Shown piece after piece: positions 1 to 7,888 of a DNA stretch of 30,385 bases. Position 1 is the stretch's first letter. Each line of letters starts with the position of its first letter. The notes beneath the pieces were generated by a model. The model saw only the letters and a list, made by a program, of their open reading frames with translations, did no database searches and was not told where the DNA came from. The stretch covers positions 1-30,385 of the forward strand of contig NZ_LMWH01000276.1 in the NCBI RefSeq assembly GCF_001507435.1, read 5' to 3'. The translations under genes were made by a program, and so were the position numbers. Source of the DNA: Streptomyces sp. NRRL F-5122 (GTDB lineage: Bacteria > Actinomycetota > Actinomycetes > Streptomycetales > Streptomycetaceae).

Positions 1-1455
1 CGAGGAGATCGTCGACACCGTGTTGAGGGCGGTGAAGCCGTCGGCCGCGAGGTAGTCGGCGTAACGGCGCGGCATGCCCTCGGCGCCCAGCCAGTGCTGA
101 ACCAGGAAGGTGCCGTGGAAGCCGATGAACAGCGTCCAGAAGGTGATCTTTCCGAGGCGTTCGTCGAGCATCTTGCCCGTCATCTTCGGCCACCAGAAGT
201 GGAAACCGGAGAACATCGCGAAGACGACCGTGCCGAACACCACGTAGTGGAAGTGCGCGACGACGAAGTACGAGTCGGAGATGTGGAAGTCCATCGGCGG
301 CGAGGCCAGGATGACACCGGTCAGACCACCGAAGGTGAAGGTGATCAGGAAGCCGGTCGCCCAGAGCATCGGTGTCTCGAAGGACAACGATCCCTTCCAC
401 ATCGTTCCGATCCAGTTGAAGAACTTCACGCCTGTCGGTACGGCGATGAGGAACGTCATGAAGGAGAAGAACGGAAGCAGTACGCCACCGGTGACGTACA
501 TGTGGTGCGCCCACACGGTCACGGAGAGGCCGGCGATGGCGATGGTGGCGCCGATCAGGCCCATGTAACCGAACATCGGCTTGCGACTGAAGACCGGGAT
601 GACTTCGGAGATGATGCCGAAGAACGGTAGCGCGATGATGTACACCTCTGGATGGCCGAAGAACCAGAAGAGGTGTTGCCATAGCAAGGCGCCGCCGTTG
701 GCCGCGTCGAAGACGTGCGCACCGAACTTGCGGTCCGCCTCCAGGGCGAACAGCGCGGCCGCGAGGACCGGGAAGGCCAGCAGGACGAGCACACCGGTCA
801 GCAGCACGTTCCACACGAAGATCGGCATGCGGAACATGGTCATGCCCGGGGCGCGCATGCAGATGATCGTGGTGATGAAGTTGACCGAGCCGAGGATCGT
901 GCCGAAGCCGGAGAAGGCCAGACCCATGATCCACATGTCGGCGCCGATGCCCGGCGAGCGGACCGCGTCCGAGAGCGGGCTGTAGGCGAACCAGCCGAAG
1001 TCGGCCGCACCCTGCGGGGTGAGGAAGCCGCCGACCGCGATGGTCGAGCCGAACAGGTAGAGCCAGTAGGCGAACATGTTCAGCCGCGGGAACGCCACGT
1101 CGGGCGCGCCGATCTGCAGCGGCATGATCCAGTTCGCGAAACCGGCGAACAGCGGCGTCGCGAACATCAGCAGCATGATCGTGCCGTGCATCGTGAACGC
1201 CTGGTTGAACTGCTCGTTCGACATGATCTGCAGGCCCGGACGGGCCAGCTCGGCGCGCATGAGCAGGGCCATGACGCCGCCGATGAGGAAGAACGCGAAC
1301 GACGTGACCAGATACAGCGTGCCGATCGTCTTGTGGTCGGTGGTGGTCAGCCACTTGACGACGACGTTGCCGGGTCGCCTGCGCCGGACCGGCAGCTCGT
1401 TCTCGTACGAGTCTTCAGCTGCCGCGGCACCCTGGGGTTCGTTGAGGATGCTCAC
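1..1455 (-). CDS. ctaD: Cytochrome c oxidase subunit I (aa3 type), 3' end cut by window edge
   Basis: This is the catalytic subunit of the aa3 terminal oxidase, which reduces O2 in the cytoplasmic membrane using heme a, heme a3 and CuB. 485 codons are visible, from a GTG at 1455 to base 1 with no stop, so the C-terminus lies outside. Metal ligands are visible: His90 in TMHGTIM, the HPEVY motif with His268 and the cross-linking Tyr272, the His317-His318 pair in WAHHMY, and His401/His403 in HFHYVV. Many hydrophobic helices alternate with short loops, as expected for this family. The start overlaps the ctaC stop in a GTGA tetranucleotide, so the two genes are very probably translationally coupled. 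The call is near certain. Confidence 0.97.
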   Translation of the reverse strand, partial: MSILNEPQGAAAAEDSYENELPVRRRRPGNVVVKWLTTTDHKTIGTLYLVTSFAFFLIGGVMALLMRAELARPGLQIMSNEQFNQAFTMHGTIMLLMFATPLFAGFANWIMPLQIGAPDVAFPRLNMFAYWLYLFGSTIAVGGFLTPQGAADFGWFAYSPLSDAVRSPGIGADMWIMGLAFSGFGTILGSVNFITTIICMRAPGMTMFRMPIFVWNVLLTGVLVLLAFPVLAAALFALEADRKFGAHVFDAANGGALLWQHLFWFFGHPEVYIIALPFFGIISEVIPVFSRKPMFGYMGLIGATIAIAGLSVTVWAHHMYVTGGVLLPFFSFMTFLIAVPTGVKFFNWIGTMWKGSLSFETPMLWATGFLITFTFGGLTGVILASPPMDFHISDSYFVVAHFHYVVFGTVVFAMFSGFHFWWPKMTGKMLDERLGKITFWTLFIGFHGTFLVQHWLGAEGMPRRYADYLAADGFTALNTVSTISS

Positions 1456-2411
1456 AGGTTGTTCGTCTCCCGGTTCTTCTCGTGGCTCGTCTGCGCGATG
1501 CCGGCGGGAATGTAACCGGTCTGCCCCTTCTTGGCGAGGTCCTTGAGGTGCTGCTCATAGCGCTCGGGCGAGACGACCTTGACGTTGAACAGCATCCGGG
1601 AGTGGTCGACGCCGCACAGCTCGGCGCACTTGCCCCTGAAGGTGCCCTCCTGGTTCGGAGTCACCTGGAAGGCGTTGGTGTGGCCCGGAATGACGTCCTG
1701 CTTCATCAGGAACGGCAGCACCCAGAAGGAGTGGATGACGTCGCGCGAGGTGAGGACGAAGCGGACCGTCTTGCCCTTGGGAAGCCAGAGGGTCGGACCC
1801 GGGTTGCCCGTCTGCGGGTTCCGCGTGGCGGGCGTGCCGAAGTCGTAGACACCGCCGGCGTTCGCCGGGAAGTCGTCCTTGTACCGGGTGGGAATCGCGT
1901 CCAGGTTCGGATCTGTCTTCGCATCCCCCGTCACCCCGGCGACCGGAGTGACGTAGTTGAAGCCCCAGCTCCACTGGTAGCCGACGACGTTGACCGTGAC
2001 GTCGGGCTTCTTGGAGAGGTCGAGCAGCTTCGACTCGTCGCGGGCCGTGAAGTAGAACAGCACCGAGACGATGATGAGCGGCACAACCGTGTACAGGGCC
2101 TCGATCGGCATGTTGTACCGGGTCTGCGGAGGAACCTCGACCTTGGTGCGGCTGCGCCGGTGGAACATGGCGCTCCACAGGATCAGGCCCCACACGAGCA
2201 CGCCGACGGCGAGCGCGGCAGCCCAGGAGCCCTGCCACAGGGAGAGGATCCGCGGAGCCTCTTCCGTGGTCGGGGTGGGCATACCAAGGCGGGGGAAGTC
2301 CTTGTATGTGCAACCGGTAGCGGTCGCCAGGACCAGGCCCGCGGTCAGTGCCTGCAGCAGCTTCCGCCGCATCGGGCGCCGCGGCGAGCGGTCGGAGCCG
2401 TTGGGACTCAC
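1452..2411 (-). CDS. ctaC: Cytochrome c oxidase subunit II, lipoprotein with CuA centre
   Basis: This subunit takes electrons from cytochrome c through the dinuclear CuA site and passes them to subunit I. The 319-residue protein starts at GTG 2411, preceded by a GGGAAGG ribosome site. It has a lipoprotein-type leader with a candidate modified Cys34 (ATATGC), and two membrane helices near residues 62-83 and 104-122. The extracytoplasmic cupredoxin domain carries the CuA ligands His227 (VIHSFW), Cys262, Cys266, His270 and Met273 in [12 protein letters not shown]. The TGA stop overlaps the GTG of ctaD. The gene is the first of the visible operon, and an inverted repeat lies about 80-110 bp upstream. 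The lipobox is weaker than consensus, so processing is less certain than function. Confidence 0.96.
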   Translation of the reverse strand: MSPNGSDRSPRRPMRRKLLQALTAGLVLATATGCTYKDFPRLGMPTPTTEEAPRILSLWQGSWAAALAVGVLVWGLILWSAMFHRRSRTKVEVPPQTRYNMPIEALYTVVPLIIVSVLFYFTARDESKLLDLSKKPDVTVNVVGYQWSWGFNYVTPVAGVTGDAKTDPNLDAIPTRYKDDFPANAGGVYDFGTPATRNPQTGNPGPTLWLPKGKTVRFVLTSRDVIHSFWVLPFLMKQDVIPGHTNAFQVTPNQEGTFRGKCAELCGVDHSRMLFNVKVVSPERYEQHLKDLAKKGQTGYIPAGIAQTSHEKNRETNNL

Positions 2412-2490
2412 GTAGCGCCTTCCCGAGAGTCTCGCCCGCGCGGTCGGCTGCGGCCTTCTCGCTGGTCGGTCGCCGCCCTGCGTCGGGCAG

Positions 2491-2519
2491 GGGTTTGGAT
2501 GTTTATGCGGACCAAACCC
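2491..2519. promoter_or_regulatory. Inverted repeat upstream of ctaC, candidate operator
   Basis: GGGTTTGG (2491-2498) and CCAAACCC (2512-2519) form a perfect 8-bp inverted repeat with a 13-bp AT-richer spacer in otherwise very GC-rich DNA. It lies 80-108 bp upstream of the ctaC start in the 290-bp gap between ctaC and the divergent desulfurase gene. The position suits a transcription factor site or promoter element for the oxidase operon. I do not recognise it as a known Streptomyces operator. Confidence 0.4.
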
Positions 2520-2689
2520 TACTGGACGCTATTTGGGGGCGCGCGGGGAGGGTGCCCAACGCGCCGCCGGTCACCCCGAAGGGGTGGAATGACCGCTTCT
2601 GGCCAGCATCTGACGGTGGTTCGAGGGTGGCACGGGGGTGGTTCGCGGGGCGCCCCGGACCTGCGCCGGGCCACGTGGTTCGCACGAGT

Positions 2690-2701
2690 TAGCGTTGCGG
2701 T
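2690..2701 (+). promoter_or_regulatory. Leaderless-type -10 box for the desulfurase-TusA gene
   Basis: TAGCGT at 2690-2695 matches the TANNNT -10 consensus and is followed by six bases and then the GTG start at 2702. No Shine-Dalgarno sequence precedes the GTG. This is the standard layout for a transcript that begins at its start codon. No convincing -35 box is visible. Confidence 0.45.
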
Positions 2702-4078
2702 GTGTCCTACTTCGACGCCGCCTCCGCCGCTCCCCTCCACCCCGTCGCCCGCCAGGCGCTGCAGGCCTCGCTCGACGAGGGGTGGGCCGATCCTGCTCGT
2801 CTGTACCGCGAGGGACGGCGGGCCCGGATGCTGCTGGACGCGGCACGGGAGGCGGCCGCCGAAGCGGTCGGCTGCCGTCCGGACGAGCTGGTCTTCACCG
2901 CGTCCGGCACACGGGCGGTGCACTCGGGGATCGAGGGGGTGCTGTCGGGCCGTCGCCGCGTCGGACGCCACCTGATCGTGTCAGCCGTCGAACATTCCTC
3001 GGTCCTCCATACGGCGGAGGTGTTCGAAGCCGGCGGCGGCACCGTGACCCACGTCCCGGTCTCCCGCACAGGTTCGGTCGCGCCCGAGGCGTACGGGGCG
3101 GCGCTGCGTCCGGACACCGCACTGGCCTGCCTCCAGTCGGCCAACCACGAGGTGGGGACCGTCCAGCCGGTCGCCGAGGTGGCCGCCCTGTGCCGCGCGG
3201 CCGGGGTGCCGCTGCTGGTGGACGCGGCGCAGTCGCTCGTCTGGGGTCCGGTGGAGGGCGACTGGTCGGTGCTGACGGCGAGTGCCCACAAATGGGGCGG
3301 CCCCTCAGGGGTGGGGCTTCTCGCGGTGCGCAAAGGGGTGCGGTTCGCGCCCCAAGGCCCGGTGGACGAGAGGGAGTCGGGGCGGGCGGCCGGGTTCGAG
3401 AACATCCCTGCGGTCGTCGCGGCCGCCGCGTCGCTGCGGGCCGTACGGGCGGAGGCGGCCGGTGAGGCGGTACGGCTGCGGGAGCTGACGGAGCGGATCC
3501 GGGCGCGGGTGCCCGTGCTGGTTCCCGATGTGGAGGTGGTGGGCGACCCGGTACGCCGCCTGCCCGGCATCGTCACCTTCTCCTGTCTCTATGTCGACGG
3601 GGAGACATTGCTGCACGAGCTCGACCGGGCGGGTTTCTCGGTGTCATCGGGCTCGTCGTGCACGAGCAGCACGCTGACGCCGAGCCATGTGCTGAAGGCG
3701 ATGGGGGTGCTCAGCGAGGGCAACGTCCGCGTCTCGCTGCCCCTCGGCACCCCGGCCGCGGAGGTCGACCGGTTCCTCGCGGTGCTGCCGGACGCGGTCG
3801 CCGGCGTGCGCGAGAAACTCGGCGCGCCGTCCCCGTGGACGGCCGGGCCGCAGGACGCCTTGGTCGTCGACGCCCTGGGCAAGCGCTGCCCGATCCCCGT
3901 GATCGAGCTGGCGAAGGTCTTCGGGGACGTGCCCGTCGGCGGCACGGTGCGGGTCCTGTCCGACGACGAGGCGGCGCGCCTGGACATCCCGGCCTGGTGC
4001 GAGATGCGGGGGCAGGAGTACGTCGGTGAAGAGCCGGCGGAGCGGGGCTCCGCCTACGTGGTCCGCCGGCTCTCCTAG
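2702..4078 (+). CDS. Cysteine desulfurase fused to C-terminal TusA-like sulfurtransferase
   Basis: The 458-residue protein joins two sulfur-relay enzymes. Residues about 1-372 are a class V aminotransferase fold of the NifS/IscS type. Visible signatures are EHSS (97-100), NHEVGTVQPV (148-157), DAAQS (174-178), the PLP lysine Lys197 in SAHKWGG, and a mobile-loop cysteine Cys320 in SSGSSCTS. Residues about 385-458 are a TusA/SirA domain with its CPIP motif at 396-399, where Cys396 would accept persulfide. Known family chemistry is release of sulfur from cysteine as enzyme-bound persulfide. The fusion suggests direct transfer to the TusA cysteine, but the final acceptor (tRNA thiolation, cofactor or Fe-S cluster) cannot be read from sequence. 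It diverges from ctaC and stands alone. Start at GTG 2702, probably leaderless. A 12-bp hairpin lies in its last codons. Confidence 0.9.
   Translation: MSYFDAASAAPLHPVARQALQASLDEGWADPARLYREGRRARMLLDAAREAAAEAVGCRPDELVFTASGTRAVHSGIEGVLSGRRRVGRHLIVSAVEHSSVLHTAEVFEAGGGTVTHVPVSRTGSVAPEAYGAALRPDTALACLQSANHEVGTVQPVAEVAALCRAAGVPLLVDAAQSLVWGPVEGDWSVLTASAHKWGGPSGVGLLAVRKGVRFAPQGPVDERESGRAAGFENIPAVVAAAASLRAVRAEAAGEAVRLRELTERIRARVPVLVPDVEVVGDPVRRLPGIVTFSCLYVDGETLLHELDRAGFSVSSGSSCTSSTLTPSHVLKAMGVLSEGNVRVSLPLGTPAAEVDRFLAVLPDAVAGVREKLGAPSPWTAGPQDALVVDALGKRCPIPVIELAKVFGDVPVGGTVRVLSDDEAARLDIPAWCEMRGQEYVGEEPAERGSAYVVRRLS
4030..4073 (+). terminator. Hairpin inside the 3' end of the desulfurase gene
   Basis: AGAGCCGGCGGA (4030-4041) pairs perfectly with TCCGCCGGCTCT (4062-4073), a 12-bp GC-rich stem with a 20-nt loop. 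It lies wholly in the last coding codons, just before the TAG at 4076-4078. The convergent kinase gene ends 21 bp further on, leaving no room for an intergenic terminator. No T tract follows, as is usual in Streptomyces. Confidence 0.5.
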
Positions 4079-4099
4079 GGACGGCGCGCCGCCCGGTGG

Positions 4100-5074
4100 T
4101 CAGACCAGGTGCTTCTGGACCTCGAGGGCGGCGTCGTCGCCGTACGCCTTGGTGAAGCGCTCCATGAAGTGGGCGCGGCGCAGCTGGTACTCCTGGGTGC
4201 CCAGTGTCTCGATGACCAGGGTGGCCACCATGCAGCCGAGCTGGGCCGCGCGCTCCAGCGGGACGCCCCAGGCCAGGCCGGACAGGAAGCCCGCGCGGAA
4301 GGCGTCGCCGACGCCCGTCGGGTCCACCTTCGCCGTCTCCTCGGGCACACCGACCTCGATCGGGTCCGCGCCGGACCGCTCGATGCGCACACCCCGCGAG
4401 CCCAGCGTGGTCACCCGGTGGCCGACCCTGCCGAGGATCTCGGCGTCGGTCCAGCCCGTCTTGGTCTCGATGAGCCCCTTCTCGTACTCGTTGGAGAAGA
4501 GGTAGGTCGCCCCGTCGACCAGTATCCGGATCTCGTCGCCGTTCATACGCGCGATCTGCTGCGAGAAGTCGGCGGCGAACGGGATGGAGCGCGTGCGGCA
4601 CTCCTCCGTGTGGCGCAGCATCGCCTCCGGGTCGTCGGCGCCGATGAGCACCAGATCCAGACCGCCCACCCGGTCGGCGACCGTCTTCAGCTCGATGAGC
4701 CGGGCCTCGCTCATGGCACCGGTGTAGAAGGAGCCGATCTGGTTGTGGTCGGTGTCCGTGGTGCATACGAAGCGGGCCGTGTGCTGGGTCTCGGAGATCC
4801 GCACGGAGGCCGTGTCCACCCCGTGCCGGTCGAGCCAGGCCCGGTACTCGTCGAAGTCCGAGCCCGCCGCGCCGACCAGGACCGGCCGGGTGCCGAGCTG
4901 CCCCATGCCGAAGGCGATGTTCGCGCCCACACCGCCGCGGCGTACGTCGAGACGGTCCACCAGGAAGGAGAGGGAGACCGTGTGCAGCTGGTCCGCGACG
5001 AGCTGGTCGGCGAAGCGGCCGGGGAAGGTCATCAGGTGGTCGGTGGCGATGGAGCCGGTGACTGCGATACGCAC
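4100..5074 (-). CDS. adoK: PfkB-family carbohydrate kinase, probable adenosine kinase
   Basis: This 324-residue protein belongs to the ribokinase/PfkB family, which phosphorylates sugars or nucleosides with ATP. It starts MRIAVTGSIATDHL and has the substrate glycine motif GGVGAN (47-52). The C-terminal signature DPTGVGDAFRAG (251-262) places the catalytic base at Asp257. Its length and much of its sequence match my memory of the M. tuberculosis adenosine kinase Rv2202c (AdoK/CbhK), including the N-terminus, HTARF and MSEAR segments, which supports adenosine salvage. In that genome it also lies near ctaC and a HesB gene. The family is certain, but the substrate is inferred. The start is GTG 5074 with CAGGAG 12 nt upstream, a long spacing. 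It converges on the desulfurase gene. Confidence 0.82.
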   Translation of the reverse strand: MRIAVTGSIATDHLMTFPGRFADQLVADQLHTVSLSFLVDRLDVRRGGVGANIAFGMGQLGTRPVLVGAAGSDFDEYRAWLDRHGVDTASVRISETQHTARFVCTTDTDHNQIGSFYTGAMSEARLIELKTVADRVGGLDLVLIGADDPEAMLRHTEECRTRSIPFAADFSQQIARMNGDEIRILVDGATYLFSNEYEKGLIETKTGWTDAEILGRVGHRVTTLGSRGVRIERSGADPIEVGVPEETAKVDPTGVGDAFRAGFLSGLAWGVPLERAAQLGCMVATLVIETLGTQEYQLRRAHFMERFTKAYGDDAALEVQKHLV

Positions 5075-5115
5075 GGCGAGGACACGCTCCTGTGGCGGAG
5101 GGGGATTGACAGTTC

Positions 5116-5121
5116 ACGCTA
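5116..5121 (-). promoter_or_regulatory. Candidate -10 box for the adenosine kinase-like gene
   Basis: On the minus strand TAGCGT (5121 to 5116) matches TANNNT and would give a leader of roughly 35 nt before the GTG at 5074. The -35 region is poor. An imperfect inverted repeat, CTAC-N6-GTAG (5155-5168), lies further upstream in the same divergent gap. Confidence 0.3.
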
Positions 5122-5195
5122 CCCGGTCGACCCGGCCGTCTGAAGCAGGCAAAACTACCCGATAGTAGATCTTTCTTCGCGGGCCCGACCGAGCC

Positions 5196-5201
5196 TACCG
5201 T
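5196..5201 (+). promoter_or_regulatory. Leaderless-type -10 box for the 69-residue protein gene
   Basis: TACCGT (5196-5201) is followed by six bases and the ATG at 5208, with no Shine-Dalgarno sequence between. This fits leaderless transcription. The -35 region is not recognisable. Confidence 0.45.
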
Positions 5202-5207
5202 TCCCTC

Positions 5208-5417
5208 ATGACGAAGATCGAGGTCCACGGCAGCGTTCCGCTCGACCTGGAGGGCGACCTGGCGTCGCTGCCGGGAGACAGCGCCCGGATGGCTCCGCAC
5301 TGGGCCGCCCCCGCGAAAGCCGCTCCGCTGCCGGTCTCCCCTTCCCTGATCCACGGCGTCAGCGTGCCGTCCGCCTCGGCCCGCCTGCTGGACGCCATGT
5401 CGGACTACGGGGACTGA
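5208..5417 (+). CDS. Small hypothetical protein, 69 residues
   Basis: The reading frame begins MTKIEVHGSVPLDL and ends SARLLDAMSDYGD. It has no membrane segment, signal peptide or cysteine. Its central part is rich in Ala, Pro and Ser (HWAAPAKAAPLPVSP), and the composition is acidic to neutral. I do not recognise a domain. Support for it being real comes from a leaderless-type -10 box at the right distance, actinomycete codon use, and a hairpin just after the stop. It lies divergently from the adenosine kinase-like gene and upstream of the exported six-cysteine protein. No function can be assigned. Confidence 0.6.
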   Translation: MTKIEVHGSVPLDLEGDLASLPGDSARMAPHWAAPAKAAPLPVSPSLIHGVSVPSASARLLDAMSDYGD

Positions 5418-5434
5418 CCGGCCGCTGGGACCGA

Positions 5435-5464
5435 CCGGGCGCCCGGGCTCACGTGCGCGCCCGG
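5435..5464 (+). terminator. Candidate terminator hairpin after the 69-residue gene
   Basis: CCGGGCGC (5435-5442) pairs with GCGCCCGG (5457-5464), an 8-bp stem with a 14-nt loop, 18 bp after the stop. There is no T tract. It probably separates the small gene from the next one. Confidence 0.4.
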
Positions 5465-5507
5465 AAGGGAACCGCGCGCTCCCCCGCCGCGTCCCATCGC
5501 CGTCCCC

Positions 5508-5529
5508 CGTACAGGGGATGCGGTGTACG
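5508..5529. promoter_or_regulatory. Inverted repeat upstream of the exported-protein gene
   Basis: CGTACA (5508-5513) and TGTACG (5524-5529) form a 6-bp inverted repeat with 10 bp between the arms, 70-91 bp before the GTG at 5599. The position would suit an operator. No regulator is recognised. Confidence 0.25.
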
Positions 5530-5598
5530 ACCTTGCTGTGGCGTCGTGCCGCACGGCGGGGTCCGCTGGGACTGCAGTGGAGCCGAAGGAGCGATGCG

Positions 5599-7122
5599 GT
5601 GAACACCGAGCAACCCGACGACGCGCGTGACGCCACCGAGGTCACCGAGGGTGCGGAGGCGGCCGTGCCGCGCCGGCGGCGTTCCCGCGCCGCCGTCGCC
5701 TCGGTGGTGACCGCGGTGCTGCTCGTCGGGGGCGGTACCGCGTACCTCGCGGCGACCGCGTCCGGCGGATCGGGCGACTCCGCGGCGCCGGGCGGGGACG
5801 CCACTCCGCCGGCGCTGGCCCTCGACGGCTACAGCGACGGACGTACCTCCGGCATTGCGGTCGGCGAGCCCGACCCGTACGGCACGACCTACACCGTGGC
5901 GACCCGGCTCCCGGACGGCCCGAAGTCGGCACATGTGTACTGGGCGAAGGACCCGGTGGCCGAGGAGGACGTGGCCCGGCTCGCCGAGGCCCTGCGGGTG
6001 AGCGGCACGCCGCGACTCGGGGGCGACACCTGGCAGGTGGGACCCGTCAAGGACGGTGCCGAGCCGAATCTGCGCGTGGGCAGGAACGCGCCGGGGACGT
6101 GGACGTTCAGCACCTCCCTGCCGGGCACCGACAACTGCCCGAGGGGCAAGGCGTGCAAGCCGTCCGGGTCCGGGACGGCGGATCCGGCGGATACGGAGCC
6201 GGTGAGCGAGGAGGCGGCGAAGAAGGCGGCCGCTCCCGTACTGAAGGCGGTCGGCCAGGACGACGCGAAACTGGACGCGTCCCAGCTCATGGGCCGGGTA
6301 CGGGTGGTGAACGCCGAGCCGCGGGTGGGCGGTCTGCCGACGCACGGCTGGACGACCGGCCTGCGGATCGACTCCGACGGCGAGGTGATCGGCGGCAGCG
6401 GGAATCTCGGCACACCGGCCGAGGGTGCCTCCTATCCCGTCATCGGCGCGCAGAAGACCCTGGACCTGATGAACGGCGCGACCCCGTCGTACGGGCGCAA
6501 GGGCATCGGCGGCTGCGCCAGCCCGGTGCCGCTCAAGGACCGGGACGAGGTGCCCTGCCGGGCGTCGACCGTGCCGCCGGGGCGGACCTCGGCGGCCGTG
6601 ACGGGCGCGGTGTTCGGGCTGGCCGTGCATTCCGTGGACGCGAAGCCGGTGCTGGTGCCGTCGTGGCTCTTCCAGGTGCGTCCGGCGGGCGCCGGGGACA
6701 CCTTCACGGTGGCGCATCCGGCGGTCGACCCGCGGTATCTGGCGACGCCGCAACCACCCGGACAGCCGAGTCCGCGGACCGGCGGTCCGAGCGACCGGCC
6801 CTCGTCGGCGCCGACCACGCGCGATGTGAAGGTCATGGGGTACACGGCGGACGACCGGGCCATGACCATCGCCTACATGGGCGGCGTCTGCGCCGACTAC
6901 ACGCCATCCGTGAGCGAGACCCCCGACAGGGTCACGGTGACCGTGACCGAGACACCCTGGAAGGGCAAGGTCTGCATCATGATCGCCAAGACCTACCACG
7001 AGACGCTGCGTCTGAAGGCGCCGCTCGGCGACCGCGCGGTGGTGGGCGCGGACGGCGCCGCGATCCCGAAGGAGACGGCGGGCGCGCTGCCGAAGACCCC
7101 CTCGGGCGGGGCGGCTCGTTAG
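5599..7122 (+). CDS. Membrane-anchored exported protein of unknown function with six cysteines
   Basis: The 507-residue protein has a short acidic cytoplasmic head, an arginine cluster (RRRRSR, 25-30), one membrane helix at about 31-54, and a large extracytoplasmic part. I chose GTG 5599 because AAGGAG (5586-5591) precedes it by seven bases; an in-frame ATG 81 bp upstream lacks this. The exported part has exactly six cysteines (180, 186, 306, 320, 431, 459), an even number suggesting disulfides. A Pro/Ser/Thr-rich linker near residues 380-410 separates a final domain of about 90 residues. No catalytic motif is recognised. The gene ends at a pair of strong hairpins and converges on the Fe-S carrier gene. 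It may be a Streptomyces-specific envelope protein. Function is unknown. Confidence 0.85.
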   Translation: MNTEQPDDARDATEVTEGAEAAVPRRRRSRAAVASVVTAVLLVGGGTAYLAATASGGSGDSAAPGGDATPPALALDGYSDGRTSGIAVGEPDPYGTTYTVATRLPDGPKSAHVYWAKDPVAEEDVARLAEALRVSGTPRLGGDTWQVGPVKDGAEPNLRVGRNAPGTWTFSTSLPGTDNCPRGKACKPSGSGTADPADTEPVSEEAAKKAAAPVLKAVGQDDAKLDASQLMGRVRVVNAEPRVGGLPTHGWTTGLRIDSDGEVIGGSGNLGTPAEGASYPVIGAQKTLDLMNGATPSYGRKGIGGCASPVPLKDRDEVPCRASTVPPGRTSAAVTGAVFGLAVHSVDAKPVLVPSWLFQVRPAGAGDTFTVAHPAVDPRYLATPQPPGQPSPRTGGPSDRPSSAPTTRDVKVMGYTADDRAMTIAYMGGVCADYTPSVSETPDRVTVTVTETPWKGKVCIMIAKTYHETLRLKAPLGDRAVVGADGAAIPKETAGALPKTPSGGAAR

Positions 7123-7154
7123 ACACGGCAGGCGCGGCGGCCCGTCGGAAAAGC

Positions 7155-7193
7155 CGGAGGCGGCGTCCCCCCGTCGGGGGGACGCCGCCTCCG
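7155..7193. terminator. Strong hairpin terminator between convergent genes
   Basis: GGAGGCGGCGTCCCCCC (7156-7172) and its exact complement (7176-7192) make a 17-bp perfect stem with a 3-nt loop, extended by one more pair at 7155/7193. It lies 33 bp after the stop of the exported-protein gene. Being symmetric, it could act in both directions. Confidence 0.85.
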
Positions 7194-7201
7194 CGTCCGT
7201 G

Positions 7202-7225
7202 CCGGTCACCGGTCGCGGTGACCGG
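7202..7225. terminator. Second hairpin, serving the convergent Fe-S carrier gene
   Basis: CCGGTCACCG (7202-7211) pairs with CGGTGACCGG (7216-7225), a 10-bp stem with a GTCG loop. It begins 7 bp beyond the stop of the minus-strand Fe-S carrier gene, so that transcript meets it first. With the hairpin at 7155 it forms a tandem bidirectional terminator. Confidence 0.7.
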
Positions 7226-7232
7226 TGCCGGC

Positions 7233-7589
7233 TCAGCTGAAGGAGTCGCCGCAGGCGCAGGAACCCGTGGCGTTCGGGTTGTCGATGGTGAAGCCCTGCT
7301 TCTCGATGGTGTCGACGAAGTCGATCGTCGCACCGCCCAGGTACGGGGCGCTCATGCGGTCGGTGACGACCTTCACGCCGCCGAAGTCCTTCGCGACGTC
7401 GCCGTCGAGGGCGCGCTCGTCGAAGAAGAGCTGGTAGCGCAGGCCGGAGCAGCCACCGGGCTGAACGGCGACACGCAGCGCAAGGTCTTCACGACCTTCC
7501 TGGTCGAGCAGGGCCTTGACCTTGGCCGCAGCGGCGTCGGTCAGGATGATGCCGTCGGTGACGGTGGTGGTCTCGTCCTGTACGGACAT
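7233..7589 (-). CDS. erpA: Iron-sulfur cluster carrier/insertion protein, ErpA/IscA (HesB) type
   Basis: The 118-residue protein is an A-type Fe-S carrier, which receives an assembled cluster and hands it to apo-enzymes. The three ligand cysteines are all present: Cys47 in PGGCSGLRY, and Cys111 and Cys113 in the C-terminal GSCACGDSF. The length is typical of the family. It starts at ATG 7589 with GGGAGAG as ribosome site. It is divergent from nadA, whose product needs a 4Fe-4S cluster, and sits near a cysteine desulfurase fusion, so a role in maturing NadA is plausible but inferred. A HesB-like gene near adoK and ctaC in mycobacteria (from memory) matches this arrangement. Confidence 0.93.
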   Translation of the reverse strand: MSVQDETTTVTDGIILTDAAAAKVKALLDQEGREDLALRVAVQPGGCSGLRYQLFFDERALDGDVAKDFGGVKVVTDRMSAPYLGGATIDFVDTIEKQGFTIDNPNATGSCACGDSFS

Positions 7590-7824
7590 CTACATCTCTC
7601 CCGGGTTGTACGGAGACTGCTTGCCGACGATTGCAACCGGCGTGGCCGCGGATTCATTCCGGGCCGAGCGCGTTTCTTTTCGCTACCCCATTCATGCTCG
7701 CACACGCGCCGGAACACGCACACCGGCCCGTGGCCGCCGCGGGGGACACCGACGTGTCGCCTGCGGTATTCCTCCTGGACCACCGGACGACCCCCCTCGG
7801 ACGGGCGGCCGGGGCGCCCCGGGA

Positions 7825-7868
7825 TTCACGTCACATGGACGCAATGCCCGTCGTCAAACTGACGTGAA
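7825..7868. promoter_or_regulatory. Inverted TTCACGTCA / TGACGTGAA boxes upstream of nadA
   Basis: TTCACGTCA (7825-7833) and its exact complement TGACGTGAA (7860-7868) are separated by 26 bp. Nested in it is CGTCA-AAC-TGACG (7852-7864), and a further CGTCA lies at 7886-7890, so four half-sites surround the candidate promoter. This looks like a multi-site operator for control of NAD synthesis. The regulator is not identified. Confidence 0.5.
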
Positions 7869-7888
7869 GCGGTTATGATAGATAGCGT
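7859..7888 (+). promoter_or_regulatory. Candidate nadA promoter
   Basis: CTGACG (7859-7864) resembles a -35 box and TAGCGT (7883-7888) a -10 box, with 18 bp between. The leader to the GTG at 7961 would be about 65 nt. The -35 box overlaps a TGACGTGAA arm, so a bound factor could block or recruit polymerase. Confidence 0.45.

Noticed and set aside
3711..5804. Long minus-strand open frame of about 697 codons
   Set aside because: It crosses the ends of two well-supported genes and reads as Pro/Arg/Gly-rich sequence, the usual antisense shadow in very GC-rich DNA.
7631..7867. Short open frame between erpA and nadA
   Set aside because: No ribosome site, no leaderless box, low-quality composition, and it covers the nadA regulatory boxes.
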